This document shows, in pieces, positions 17,544 through 26,613 of a stretch of 64,000 nucleotides of DNA. Where the stretch lies: NCBI GenBank assembly GCA_016280635.1, contig JAEEHC010000084.1, forward strand, positions 1-64,000, read 5' to 3'. The DNA comes from Erysipelotrichaceae bacterium (GTDB taxonomy: Bacteria > Bacillota_I > Bacilli_A > Erysipelotrichales > Erysipelotrichaceae). Both the position numbers and the translations under genes were made by a program. The notes below the pieces were generated by a model. It was given only the letters and a program-made list of their open reading frames with translations. It was not told the origin of the DNA and did not search any database. Within the stretch, counting starts at the first letter, position 1; the number at the start of each line of letters is the position of its first letter.

Positions 17544-18776
17544 ATGTACAGTTTGGCTGAGCAGTATCGCATTGCCGATGCCTGTCTGAAAGAGCGACTG
17601 GAACTCGTCCTTCCTGAGGTGATGCAGGAGTGCGGGATCGAGTGCTGGCTGATTGCCTGCCGGGAATACAATGAAGATCCCATCATGAAATTCATTACCC
17701 CCTGTCACTTTCCCACGGCCAGAAGACTGTCCATCTTTCTGTTCTTTCATAAGGATGGTGCTACCCATCGCATCACGGTTTCCCGCCCCGATGAGGAACT
17801 GGCGAGATTTTATGACCGTGAATACGATGCAGAAAGCGAAACACAGATGGAGGCATTGATCCGGGTCTTACGGCAGTATGACCCGAAAAACATCGCCATC
17901 AATGTTTCTGAAGACGGCTATGCATACACCGATGGCCTGAGCCATGGGCTGTATGAGATGCTTATGAAAGAACTGCCCGCCGATCTGAGCAGCCGCTTTG
18001 TCAGCGCTGACCGGCTGGGCCTTCGCTATCTGGAAACCAGAACGCCGAGTGAACTGAAATACTACCCGGAAGTCATGGCTGAAGCCATGGAGATCATTGA
18101 GGCAGCCTTCTCTGACGAAGTGATCACCCCCGGTAAGACGACCTGCCGCGATGTCATGGACTTCATGGAACAGATGACCAATGACAAGGGGCTTTCCCTG
18201 TGGTTTCCGGCAACCGTTGACCTGCAGCGAAAGGGTGGCATGCTGGGCGAGAACACCGTCATTGAAAGGGGCGATCTATTGCACTGCGATTTCGGAATCG
18301 TCTATCTGAATCTGTGCACGGATACCCAGCGGCTCGCCTATGTGCTGAGGGAAGGCGAAGAAGACCTGCCTGAACAGCTTGCCGAAGCCATGAAGCACAA
18401 CAACCGTTTCCAGGACATCGTCAGAAAGAACATGGCCAGGGGCTTAAGCGGCAACGAGGTCTTTAGCGAAAGCGTTGAGGAAGGACGCCTGGAAGGACTG
18501 CGGCCGGTACTGTATTCCCACCCCTGCGGCCTGTTCGGCCATTCGGCCGGGCCGATGATCGGCCGGTGGGATCACCAGCAGGGCGATCTGCCCCATGGGC
18601 AGCCGCTGTTAAGAAACAACACTTCCTACGCTCTTGAACTTAGCGTCATTGAGCATCTGGACATCTATGAGCAGGATACCTACATCTTTACTGAAGAGAC
18701 CGTTGTCCTACATGATGGCAAAGTCGATTTTCTGGCGCCGAATCGCGAGCGCGTCAAGGTGATCGGGAAGAACTGA
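17544..18776 (+). CDS. M24 family metallopeptidase
   Basis: A 410-residue M24 peptidase. The N-terminal creatinase-like half begins around LPEVMQECGIECWLIA. Candidate metal ligands: the Asp pair in HCDFGIVYLNLCTDTQ near residues 247-260, His in FGHSAGP near 330, and two late Glu (ALELSV, TEETVV). Its CTDTQ metal loop differs from the GYCSDWGR loop of the 10584 and 23444 genes, and it belongs with the 20860 gene. First gene of a plus-strand run to 24604; AGAGGT precedes the start. Confidence 0.83.
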   Translation: MYSLAEQYRIADACLKERLELVLPEVMQECGIECWLIACREYNEDPIMKFITPCHFPTARRLSIFLFFHKDGATHRITVSRPDEELARFYDREYDAESETQMEALIRVLRQYDPKNIAINVSEDGYAYTDGLSHGLYEMLMKELPADLSSRFVSADRLGLRYLETRTPSELKYYPEVMAEAMEIIEAAFSDEVITPGKTTCRDVMDFMEQMTNDKGLSLWFPATVDLQRKGGMLGENTVIERGDLLHCDFGIVYLNLCTDTQRLAYVLREGEEDLPEQLAEAMKHNNRFQDIVRKNMARGLSGNEVFSESVEEGRLEGLRPVLYSHPCGLFGHSAGPMIGRWDHQQGDLPHGQPLLRNNTSYALELSVIEHLDIYEQDTYIFTEETVVLHDGKVDFLAPNRERVKVIGKN

Positions 18777-18844
18777 ATAAATATTAAATGCGGCCTGTCA
18801 TTACTGACAGGCTGATTAAGCAGATACTGGAAGGGGAGATTAGC

Positions 18845-20275
18845 ATGGAATTTGATTTAAGCAAGAGACACTGTTACTGGTTCAATGAACTTTGCCGGAT
18901 CCCGCACGGATCCCGCAATGAAAAACAACTCAGTGATTTCATTGCCGGATTTGCCAGAGAACATGGCCTGGATTACAAACAGGATGAGGTTTATAACGTC
19001 ATCATTGAAAAGAAAGCGTCGCCGGGATATGAAAACAGCGAGCCGCTGATCCTGCAGGCCCACATGGACATGGTCTGTGAAGCCAACGGTGACTGTAAGC
19101 ATGACTTCCTGAAGGACGGCCTGGATCTCTATGTGGATGACGGCCTGCTTAAAGCCAGAGGCACGACGCTGGGAGGCGATGACGGTACCGGCGTGGCCTA
19201 CATGCTGGCGATTCTGGAAGACGACACGCTTGCTCATCCTCCGCTTTCCTGCATCTTCACCACCATGGAGGAGATCGGCCTGCTGGGCGCCTCAGCTCTG
19301 AAGCCTGAGGATGTCCATGGCCACCGCATGATCTCGCTGGATGGCGGGGGCGAATGTCACACCCTGCTGTCTTCCGCCGGCGGCGGAACGGCGATCGTTT
19401 CCCGTAAGCTAAGCTTTGAGCCGAATAACGATCCCTGCCTGCTTCTTCAGGTAAAGGGACTGCTGGGCGGCCATTCCGGCGGCGACATCCATCTGGAAAA
19501 GGGCAATGCCAACAAGATCGCGGCCCGGATGATCAGGGAAGCGGAAATGGCCGGCTTTGAGCTGAGACTGGTCGGCTTCAGCGGCGGCATGAAGGATAAC
19601 GCCATCCCCAGAGAAGCCGCGGCTATAGTTGCTGTTAAGGCTGATAAGGAAAAACTGAAGGAATTCTTCCGCAAGAAGGAAAAGGAGATCTGGCAGGAAC
19701 TGGAATTCTCCGATAACGGATTCAAGGTAGAAATAGGCGAGACGGAAAGTTCCCGAAAGCTGACTGCCGAAGATTCACGGTCCTTCATCGATCTGCTGTA
19801 TCTGTTCCCCAATGGTTTCAGAAACCGCTCAATGGTCATTGAGGGGCTGACCACGGCCTCCCTCAATCTCGGTGTTGTGCGGATGAAGGATGACACGGCG
19901 GAACTGGATGCCCTGATTCGGGCAGCGCTGGATTCTCACGCCGATGACCTGCTTAATCAGGTAAAGGTGCTCAGCGAGCTCTTAGGCTGGCAGTTCAAGG
20001 TCGAAGGCCGCTACCCGGGCTGGTCCTACAGCGAGGTATCACCGATGAGAGATGTCTTCCGGAAGGTCTGCGAAGACAACGGCAGGGAACTGGAGATATC
20101 GGCAGCGCATGGCGGTTGTGAGTGCGGGGTGTTCAAGGGTCTGGATCCGCAGATCGACATCATCAGCTTCGGTCCGGTGACCCGCTACATCCATACCCCG
20201 GATGAGGAACTGGACCTGGCGTCATTTGACCGGTCATATGACCTGTTGTGTGAGATAATTAAAGAGTGCAGATAG
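18845..20275 (+). CDS. pepD: Aminoacyl-histidine dipeptidase PepD (M20)
   Basis: A 476-residue zinc dipeptidase of the PepD/M20C family. Family motifs are seen in order: LQAHMDMVCE near residue 78, LGGDDGTGVAYML near 115, TTMEEIGLLGA near 140, GLLGGHSGGDIH near 210 and AHGGCECGVF near 420. The start at 18845 is set by AAGGGGAG upstream. Cleaves a broad range of dipeptides, including Xaa-His. Follows the M24 gene in the same operon. Confidence 0.92.
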   Translation: MEFDLSKRHCYWFNELCRIPHGSRNEKQLSDFIAGFAREHGLDYKQDEVYNVIIEKKASPGYENSEPLILQAHMDMVCEANGDCKHDFLKDGLDLYVDDGLLKARGTTLGGDDGTGVAYMLAILEDDTLAHPPLSCIFTTMEEIGLLGASALKPEDVHGHRMISLDGGGECHTLLSSAGGGTAIVSRKLSFEPNNDPCLLLQVKGLLGGHSGGDIHLEKGNANKIAARMIREAEMAGFELRLVGFSGGMKDNAIPREAAAIVAVKADKEKLKEFFRKKEKEIWQELEFSDNGFKVEIGETESSRKLTAEDSRSFIDLLYLFPNGFRNRSMVIEGLTTASLNLGVVRMKDDTAELDALIRAALDSHADDLLNQVKVLSELLGWQFKVEGRYPGWSYSEVSPMRDVFRKVCEDNGRELEISAAHGGCECGVFKGLDPQIDIISFGPVTRYIHTPDEELDLASFDRSYDLLCEIIKECR

Positions 20276-20288
20276 GAGGAAGCAACAG

Positions 20289-20873
20289 ATGAAAAAAGGA
20301 ACTGTCGTCATACTGAGCGGAGCCAGCTCCGTCGGCAAGGGAGAGATCAGAGACCTGCTTCTGCAGGATGAGGATCTCAAGTTATTCTTCTCCGTTTCGG
20401 AGACTACCCGCCCCAAGAAGGAAAACGAGGTCGACGGTAAGGACTATTACTTTGTCTCCCATGAAGCCTTCGCAAACTCCGTCAAGAACCGGGAACTGCT
20501 GGAATATACCGAATTCAACGGCTATTATTACGGAACTCCCAAGGCTCAGGTCGAATACCTGGTCAATCTGGGCAAGAATGTTCTGATTGAGGTTGAAGCG
20601 CAGGGTGTCGGCGGCATAAAGCTGAACATCCCCGAAAGCATTGCCTTCTATGTCATGCCGACCAGCTTTGAAGAACTGGAGAAGCACATCGTAGAACGCT
20701 ACCACGATGATGAGGCGTCCATACAGAGGCGTCTGAACAAGGCCAAGATGGACATGGAGATCGCTCCGCTGTTCCGAAATGTCGTTTATAACGATGATCC
20801 CGAAAAGGCCTATCGGCAGATCAAGGCCAAGGTATTGGAAGAAATGGAGAAACAGGAAAATGGAAATATCTAG
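20289..20873 (+). CDS. gmk: Guanylate kinase
   Basis: A 194-residue GMP kinase. The P-loop reads GASSVGKGE (residues 11-19), and the GMP-binding segment (SVSETTRPKKENEVDGKDYYF, counted here as two short motifs TTRPK and DYYF) is intact. Position 19 is Glu where Thr is usual, a mild oddity. A good SD (AGGAGG) precedes it. The next M24 gene starts 14 bases before its stop, so the two are coupled. Finding a nucleotide kinase within a peptidase operon is unusual; its usual neighbours (rpoZ, coaBC, priA) are not here. Confidence 0.9.
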   Translation: MKKGTVVILSGASSVGKGEIRDLLLQDEDLKLFFSVSETTRPKKENEVDGKDYYFVSHEAFANSVKNRELLEYTEFNGYYYGTPKAQVEYLVNLGKNVLIEVEAQGVGGIKLNIPESIAFYVMPTSFEELEKHIVERYHDDEASIQRRLNKAKMDMEIAPLFRNVVYNDDPEKAYRQIKAKVLEEMEKQENGNI

Positions 20874-22221
20874 AGAGAATTTTCTGGTTGATGTACCAAG
20901 TGTTGATGAGTTAAGACCCAAGATCCTTGACTACCGTCAGCAGGACAGACTGCTGGACAGCTGGCTGGTCAAGAGGCTCGATCAGGTACTGCCGTTAGTA
21001 ATGAAGAGAAGCGGCATTGATTGCTGGGTCGTCTGTAATAACGAATACAACGAAGAGCCGGTCTTCTGGACTCTGGCGCCCCGTTCCCTGATCACCGCCA
21101 GAAGACTGACGATACTGGTCTTCCATCTGAAGGACGACGGAACGGTGGACAGAATGTCTCTGACCCATCCGGTCCCGGTCATCGGCGAGTATTACCGGCC
21201 GATGTGGCTCAATCCCAAGGGCCAGTCCTGGGGTGAATCCAAGGTCCTCAATCCCAACGCTCCGGTAAGCGAGCAGAAGGGTGAAGGAGAAACGCAGATG
21301 GAGTGTCTGGCCAGAGTTCTGAAGGAGATCAATCCCAAGGTCATCGGTCTGGACTTCTCCAGAAACTTCGCCTTTGCGGACGGTTTGAGCCATACGCTTT
21401 ATGAAGAGATGATGGAAGTCTTCGATGATGAGCAGAAGGCCAAGATCGTCTCCGCTGAGAAGGTCGTCGTCGGCTGGATGGAGACGAGGATCGATGAGGA
21501 AATGGATGCCTATCACGGCATCATGCAGATCGCTCACGCGATGATTGCCGAAGCCTTCTCCTCCAAGGTCATCCTGCCCGGTGTCACCACCAATGAAGAC
21601 GTCAAGTATTGGATGATGCAGAAGACCGTTGATCTGGGTTTCCGTCCCTGGTTTGACTATGAGGTATCAGTCAGAAGAGCCGGAATCGGCGAAGTCAGCG
21701 GCGAGACCGTGATCCGTCAGGGCGACATCCTGCATTGCGATGTCGGCTTCCGCTATCTGAACCTGTGCACCGATACCCAGGAAAACGCCTACATCCTCAA
21801 GCAGGGTGAGACCGATGCGCCGGAAGAACTGAAGGAAGTCATGCGTACGGTCAACCGTTTCCAGGACATCACTCTGGGCGAATTCAAGATCGGCCGTACC
21901 GGCAATGAGATCCTGGCTGCCTCACTGAAGAAGGCCAAGGAAGAAGGTATCGTACCCTGTCTGTATACTCATCCGATCGGCTTCAATGGCCACGCGGCTG
22001 GACCGACCATCGGCTTATGGGACAAGCAGGGCGGTGTCGAGGGCACCGGCGACTATCCGATGTATGACAATACCGCCTATTCCCTGGAACTCAATGTTAA
22101 ATGTCCGGTCAAGAGCTGGGGCGTGGAGCTGACTTTCGGCGCTGAGACCGATGTTCTGGTCAGAAACGGCAAGGTTTATTTCCTGGCCGGCCGTCAGGAC
22201 CGCTTCCACCTGGTCAAATAG
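20860..22221 (+). CDS. M24 family metallopeptidase
   Basis: A 453-residue M24 peptidase, closest in this window to the gene at 17544 (shared GIDCW/GIECW, ITARRLTI/PTARRLSI and CTDTQ motifs). Candidate metal ligands: HCDVGFRYLNLCTDTQ near residue 292-305, His in NGHAAGP near 377, and Glu in SLELNV and GAETDV. The start at 20860 lies inside the end of gmk. A longer reading from 20779 would duplicate most of the gmk end and lacks an SD. Confidence 0.83.
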   Translation: MEISRENFLVDVPSVDELRPKILDYRQQDRLLDSWLVKRLDQVLPLVMKRSGIDCWVVCNNEYNEEPVFWTLAPRSLITARRLTILVFHLKDDGTVDRMSLTHPVPVIGEYYRPMWLNPKGQSWGESKVLNPNAPVSEQKGEGETQMECLARVLKEINPKVIGLDFSRNFAFADGLSHTLYEEMMEVFDDEQKAKIVSAEKVVVGWMETRIDEEMDAYHGIMQIAHAMIAEAFSSKVILPGVTTNEDVKYWMMQKTVDLGFRPWFDYEVSVRRAGIGEVSGETVIRQGDILHCDVGFRYLNLCTDTQENAYILKQGETDAPEELKEVMRTVNRFQDITLGEFKIGRTGNEILAASLKKAKEEGIVPCLYTHPIGFNGHAAGPTIGLWDKQGGVEGTGDYPMYDNTAYSLELNVKCPVKSWGVELTFGAETDVLVRNGKVYFLAGRQDRFHLVK

Positions 22222-22224
22222 AAA

Positions 22225-23427
22225 ATGAAGAAGATCTCGGTTTTACGCCTGCTGATCCTGCATGCCGTATACAGCCTGGTGGCCAATTTCGCCCACCCGG
22301 TTGAACCGACATTCTATAAGCAGCTGGGCTTGCCCGATTACATCTTTGGCGTAGCCTTTGCCTCGATGGCCACGGCGCTCTTCCTGTTTTCGCCGTTCTG
22401 GAACAAGATTGCCGACCGCAAGGGGCCTAACCGGGTACTGACGCTGTGCTTCATCGGCTATGGCTTCGGTCAGCTGTATTTCTTCTTCTTTTCCGACAGC
22501 GTTCTGGATGTGGTGCTGGCCAGGCTGTTTGCCGGTGTCTTCATTGCCGGCATCAGTGTTTCCAACATCCTCTACATCCTGGACAACGCGGAAAACGAAA
22601 ACAAGGGAGCCACCCTGGCAGCCATGGCTACGGTCAATGCCATCTTCAGTGCCTTCGGCTATCTGATCGGCGGCTTACTGGGTGATCTTTCCCTAAAGTT
22701 CTGCCTGGGAATCGAGGTTGCCGGATTATGGCTGCTTTCTCTGGCCCACCTGTTACTGCTCAGTGACTGTCAGCGCAGCGGCTCGAAGACCGACCTGCTT
22801 CAGCTGCTCAGAGAAGCCAACCCCCTGAAGGCCTTCATCCTGCCAAAAAAGGACCTCAGCAAGGCTTTCATCCTGTTTTTGTTGATATGCATGCTGACGA
22901 GCTTTGCCTCGATCTGTTATGAGCAGTGCTTCAACTATTTCATCAAGGACCAGTACGGCTTTCCGCCGTCCTATAACGGCTACCTTAAGGGAGGAGTCGG
23001 CATCATTACCCTGATCGCCAACGCGACGATCTGCAGTTATCTGCTGAAGCGGACCAACATCAGCCGCTCGATCATTTATGTTCTGGCCATCTGCGTGGTG
23101 ATGATGACGGGAATCGTTCTGATCAACGCCGTCGTGCCTTTCATCATCCTGAACGTCGTCTTCTTCGGCTTCAACGCGGTCTACAAGCCGCTGCTGCAGT
23201 CGATGCTTAACGGCTTTTCCCGAAGATCGGAGAGCCCGGTGGTAGGGGTATACAATTCAATTTCCAATATCGGCACCATTGTCGGTTCGCTGGTTTCCGG
23301 TTTTGTCTATGAAGTCTCGCCGAGAGGATCATTCGTCTACTCAACGGCAGCCTTCATCCTGGCGGTCGCTTGCAGCGCCGCCCTGGCAAGACAGCCTGAA
23401 ATGAGCAGCCGGCGTCGGAAGGGCTGA
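22225..23427 (+). CDS. Major facilitator superfamily transporter
   Basis: A 400-residue MFS membrane protein. Loop motif A reads NKIADRKG (residues 60-67), and about a dozen hydrophobic segments alternate with short charged loops. It begins three bases after the preceding stop with no clear SD, implying translational coupling. By context it could move peptides, amino acids or a related metabolite; the substrate is unknown. Confidence 0.83.
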   Translation: MKKISVLRLLILHAVYSLVANFAHPVEPTFYKQLGLPDYIFGVAFASMATALFLFSPFWNKIADRKGPNRVLTLCFIGYGFGQLYFFFFSDSVLDVVLARLFAGVFIAGISVSNILYILDNAENENKGATLAAMATVNAIFSAFGYLIGGLLGDLSLKFCLGIEVAGLWLLSLAHLLLLSDCQRSGSKTDLLQLLREANPLKAFILPKKDLSKAFILFLLICMLTSFASICYEQCFNYFIKDQYGFPPSYNGYLKGGVGIITLIANATICSYLLKRTNISRSIIYVLAICVVMMTGIVLINAVVPFIILNVVFFGFNAVYKPLLQSMLNGFSRRSESPVVGVYNSISNIGTIVGSLVSGFVYEVSPRGSFVYSTAAFILAVACSAALARQPEMSSRRRKG

Positions 23428-23443
23428 TTAGAGAGGGGAAAAC

Positions 23444-24604
23444 ATGATTATCAGTGAAAGAAGAAAGAAATGCTTTGCGGAATTCCAAAAGACCGGTCTG
23501 GACGGCATCCTGTTTGCCGGCGGCGCCAACTTCCAGTATCTGGCGGAATGCACATCCTATTTCTGGCAGCGTTACTGCTTTAACCTGGATGTTCCGGTTG
23601 CCGGATCCCACATCATTCCGGAAGTCATGATCTACATGAACCGGCAGGGAAAGACGACCATCCTGACCATTCCTTCCAAGAAGGATCACTTTGACACTAC
23701 CAAGAATGATGTCGTCGTCAGTTTCATGGATCAGTTTGAGGATGAACTGCGCCACATCGTCGACGGAAAGAAGATCGGCATCGGCCGGGATTGCGACGAC
23801 TGGTTTGTCCGCACTTTGAAGGAAGTCGATCCCGAGATTGAAACCTGCAGCGTGGAGACGATCTTTGACGACATCCGCCGCATCAAGGATGCCAGGGAGA
23901 TCGACCAGATGAGAAAACTCGGCAAGTTCACCGATGATGCTGTCATGTACGTAGTCAAGCACATGTATGAAGGCATGACGATGTTTGAATGCGAGCGGGG
24001 AATCATTGACTACGGTCTTACCCATGGCATTCAGGACCTCTCCTTCGCACCGACCTGCGGCTTCAAGACCAGAGGGACAAAGAACGCGGAAAACATCGAG
24101 CCCTTTGAACCGGAAAGAAAACTGGTCGAAGGCACGATGGTGGCCTTTGACATCGGCTACATGGACCAGGGATACTGTTCTGACTGGGGCCGGACCGTCT
24201 ACTTCGGCAAGGCGCCTGAACTGGTTAAGAAGGGATATGAAGCCCTTCAGGCTGCCGAGTGCTACATGGTCTCTCAGATCAAGCCGGGTGTTACCCGTTT
24301 CGGCGACCTCTACGATCTGATCTGCGATAAGGCGGAAGAACTCGGTTATTATGACTATCTGCGCTTCAAGCGCGACGAACCGGGCGGAAACGGCCACCAC
24401 ATCGGCTCGGAAGTCCACGAGGTTCCCTTCCTGATCCCGGGAACGGAGCTGGTACTGCAGCCGGGCATGATCTTCTGCAGCGAACCGAAGATGTTCTTCC
24501 CCAACGAGGGCTACATGCGGGTTGAGGACATGATCCTGGTGACCGAAGACGGCGCCGAGTTTCTGACCAATTTCCCCAGAGACCTCTTTGAGATCGGAAG
24601 ATAG
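23444..24604 (+). CDS. M24 family metallopeptidase (Xaa-Pro type)
   Basis: A 386-residue M24 peptidase with the GYCSDWGR metal loop near residue 235-245, His in GHHIGSEVHEVP near 320, and Glu in CSEPKM and RVEDMI near 345 and 362. Very similar to the minus-strand gene at 10584 from first to last residues (both end FPRDLFEIG plus one or two residues), so the pair probably arose by duplication. Last gene before a terminator. Confidence 0.87.
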   Translation: MIISERRKKCFAEFQKTGLDGILFAGGANFQYLAECTSYFWQRYCFNLDVPVAGSHIIPEVMIYMNRQGKTTILTIPSKKDHFDTTKNDVVVSFMDQFEDELRHIVDGKKIGIGRDCDDWFVRTLKEVDPEIETCSVETIFDDIRRIKDAREIDQMRKLGKFTDDAVMYVVKHMYEGMTMFECERGIIDYGLTHGIQDLSFAPTCGFKTRGTKNAENIEPFEPERKLVEGTMVAFDIGYMDQGYCSDWGRTVYFGKAPELVKKGYEALQAAECYMVSQIKPGVTRFGDLYDLICDKAEELGYYDYLRFKRDEPGGNGHHIGSEVHEVPFLIPGTELVLQPGMIFCSEPKMFFPNEGYMRVEDMILVTEDGAEFLTNFPRDLFEIGR

Positions 24605-24626
24605 AAAACGAAAAAAGGAAAAGCAG

Positions 24627-24656
24627 ACAGCCGGTCTTTCAATGGCCGGCTGTTTT
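24627..24656 (+). terminator. Terminator of the peptidase run
   Basis: ACAGCCGG (24627-24634) and CCGGCTGT (24646-24653), then TTTTC. Confidence 0.8.
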
Positions 24657-24745
24657 CAATTGGCAGCGCAGGCAAGACTGATGAAAACGGGCCGGATTTA
24701 AATTATAATATAGCCATAAACTATGAGAGATAAGGAGCAACAAAA

Positions 24746-25834
24746 ATGAAAAAACTGGGATTTGGCTTGATGCGCCTGCCTCAGAGCGAAGGCGTTATTG
24801 ACGTTGAACAGGTCAAGGAAATGGTCGACCTTTTCCTGGAAAACGGCTTCACCTATTTTGATACCGCGTATATCTATGAGGGCAGTGAGGAAGCGACCCG
24901 CAAGGCGCTGGTCGAACGCCATCCCCGGGACAGCTATACGCTGGCCAGCAAGATCAATGCCGGGGTTGCCAAGGATGAGGAAAGCTGCAAGCAGCAGTTC
25001 TATACCTCCCTGGAAAGAACCGGGGCCGGTTATTTCGACTATTACCTGCTGCACGCCATTCAGTTGAACAACTATGAGAAATATGACGAGTACCATATCT
25101 GGGATTTCGTGAAATCTCTGAAGGAGCAGGGACTGGTAAAGCACTACGGCTTCTCCTTCCATGCTACTCCGGAACTGTTGGATAAGCTGCTGACTGAACA
25201 TCCGGATGTCGACTTCGTGCAGCTGCAGATCAACTACGCCGACTGGGAGAATCCCGATGTCCAGTCCCGGGCAAACTATGAAATGGCCCGGAAGCACGGC
25301 AAGCCGATCGTGGTCATGGAGCCGATCAAGGGCGGTACTCTGGCTAATCCCATTCCCCAGGTACGGGAAGTCTTTGAACAGGCCAACCCCGATGTCAGCC
25401 TGGCCAGCTGGGCCATCAGGTTCGTAGCCAGCCATGAGGGCATCATGGTCGTACTGTCCGGCATGAGCTCACGGGAACAGATGGAGAACAACGTATCCTA
25501 CATGAAGGACTTCCAGCCCTTAAGTGAGGAAGAGGAAGCGGTCATTGAGAAGGCCAGAGAAGTCTTCGCTTCAGTTGATTCGATTCCCTGCACCAAATGC
25601 CACTACTGTACCCCGGGCTGCCCGATGGGCATTCCGATTCCGGACATCTTCGAGCATGTCAACCGCCGGATCGTCTACAATGATGCCCGTTCAGTTGTCC
25701 GCTACGGGCGGGTAACCGAAGGCAAGGGCAAGGCCAGTGACTGCATCCAGTGCGGTCAGTGCGAGGCGGCCTGCCCCCAGCAGATCAACATTATCGAACG
25801 GCTGCAGCAGGCTGTGGAGCTGTTTGAACAGTAA
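24746..25834 (+). CDS. Aldo-keto reductase with C-terminal 4Fe-4S domain
   Basis: A 362-residue fusion. Residues 1-265 form the aldo-keto reductase barrel with candidate catalytic Asp/Tyr (FDTAYIYEG), Lys (ASKI) and His (LLHAI). Residues 280-350 carry two Cys clusters (CTKCHYCTPGCP and CIQCGQCEAACP) typical of 4Fe-4S ferredoxins. This architecture is common in anaerobes and suggests exchange of electrons between an aldehyde/ketone and ferredoxin; the substrate is not known. AAGGAG precedes the start, and TATAAT at 24704-24709 is a likely -10. Confidence 0.88.
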   Translation: MKKLGFGLMRLPQSEGVIDVEQVKEMVDLFLENGFTYFDTAYIYEGSEEATRKALVERHPRDSYTLASKINAGVAKDEESCKQQFYTSLERTGAGYFDYYLLHAIQLNNYEKYDEYHIWDFVKSLKEQGLVKHYGFSFHATPELLDKLLTEHPDVDFVQLQINYADWENPDVQSRANYEMARKHGKPIVVMEPIKGGTLANPIPQVREVFEQANPDVSLASWAIRFVASHEGIMVVLSGMSSREQMENNVSYMKDFQPLSEEEEAVIEKAREVFASVDSIPCTKCHYCTPGCPMGIPIPDIFEHVNRRIVYNDARSVVRYGRVTEGKGKASDCIQCGQCEAACPQQINIIERLQQAVELFEQ

Positions 25835-25890
25835 TTCAGAGCCGCGGAAGGAGGGCATTTTGCCCTGATATGGAGAAGGAGAAGAAAGAG

Positions 25891-26469
25891 ATGGATACGG
25901 AAAGATACCTGCAGGTACTGGCGGAAATAGACCGGCTTCTGGAAAGCGACCGGGAAGTCATCCTGGTGGCCATTGACGGCCGCTGCGCTTCCGGAAAGAC
26001 GACGCTTGGCAATTATCTGAAGCAGCATTATGACTGCAATCTCTTTCACATGGATGATTTCTTCCCGCAGCCTTACCAGCGCACGGAGGAAAGACTCAGC
26101 GAGCCCGGCGGCAATCTGGACAGGGAACGTTTCCAGCAGGAAGTACTGCAGCCGCTGATGGAAGGTAAGGATGTACTGTACCGGGCCTTCAACTGCAAGA
26201 CGCTGGATTTCAATCCAACCGTGACGGTTCCGTTTAAGAGGCTGAACATCATTGAAGGGGCCTACAGCCAGCATCCCTATTTCCTGGATGTATATGACCT
26301 GAAGGTTTTCTGCGATGTTGACCCTGAAGATCAGCTGGCACGCATCAGCAAGCGCAATCCGGATGCGCTGGAGGCTTTCCGGAACAAGTGGATTCCCAGA
26401 GAGGAAGCCTATTTCAACGAATTCAACATCCGGGAAGGCAATCTGATTGTCAGCACTCCTGATTACTGA
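25891..26469 (+). CDS. P-loop kinase of the uridine kinase-like family
   Basis: A 192-residue P-loop protein. Walker A DGRCASGKTTL lies near residue 32-42, and an HMDDFF motif near 58 resembles the substrate-side acidic motif of uridine kinase/panthothenate kinase-like enzymes. Two starts are possible: 25891, with AAGGAG nine bases upstream (chosen), and 25870, whose SD (GGAAGGAGG) is separated from it by a small AGGGCA-TTT-TGCCCT hairpin. Substrate unknown; a nucleoside or small alcohol is likely. Confidence 0.75.
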   Translation: MDTERYLQVLAEIDRLLESDREVILVAIDGRCASGKTTLGNYLKQHYDCNLFHMDDFFPQPYQRTEERLSEPGGNLDRERFQQEVLQPLMEGKDVLYRAFNCKTLDFNPTVTVPFKRLNIIEGAYSQHPYFLDVYDLKVFCDVDPEDQLARISKRNPDALEAFRNKWIPREEAYFNEFNIREGNLIVSTPDY

Positions 26470-26511
26470 AATAAAGACCGGACACTTCCGGACACCCGAT
26501 AAAACGAACGT

Positions 26512-26538
26512 AAGAGCATTAATTGGTGCTCTTTCTTT
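26512..26538 (+). terminator. Terminator after the P-loop kinase
   Basis: AAGAGCA (26512-26518) pairs with TGCTCTT (26527-26533), followed by TCTTTC. Confidence 0.7.
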
Positions 26539-26556
26539 CGTCAGAAGGAAAACCGG

Positions 26557-26586
26557 CTGAAAAACAGTGCCCGCAGATGATATAAT
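26557..26586 (+). promoter_or_regulatory. Promoter of the MetRS-like/gltX operon
   Basis: CTGAAA (26557-26562), 18-base spacer, TATAAT (26581-26586) with a TG extension. The leader to the start codon is short, with no T-box. Confidence 0.6.
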
Positions 26587-26613
26587 ATTATATTGATTGT
26601 TGGAGGTGTTTTT

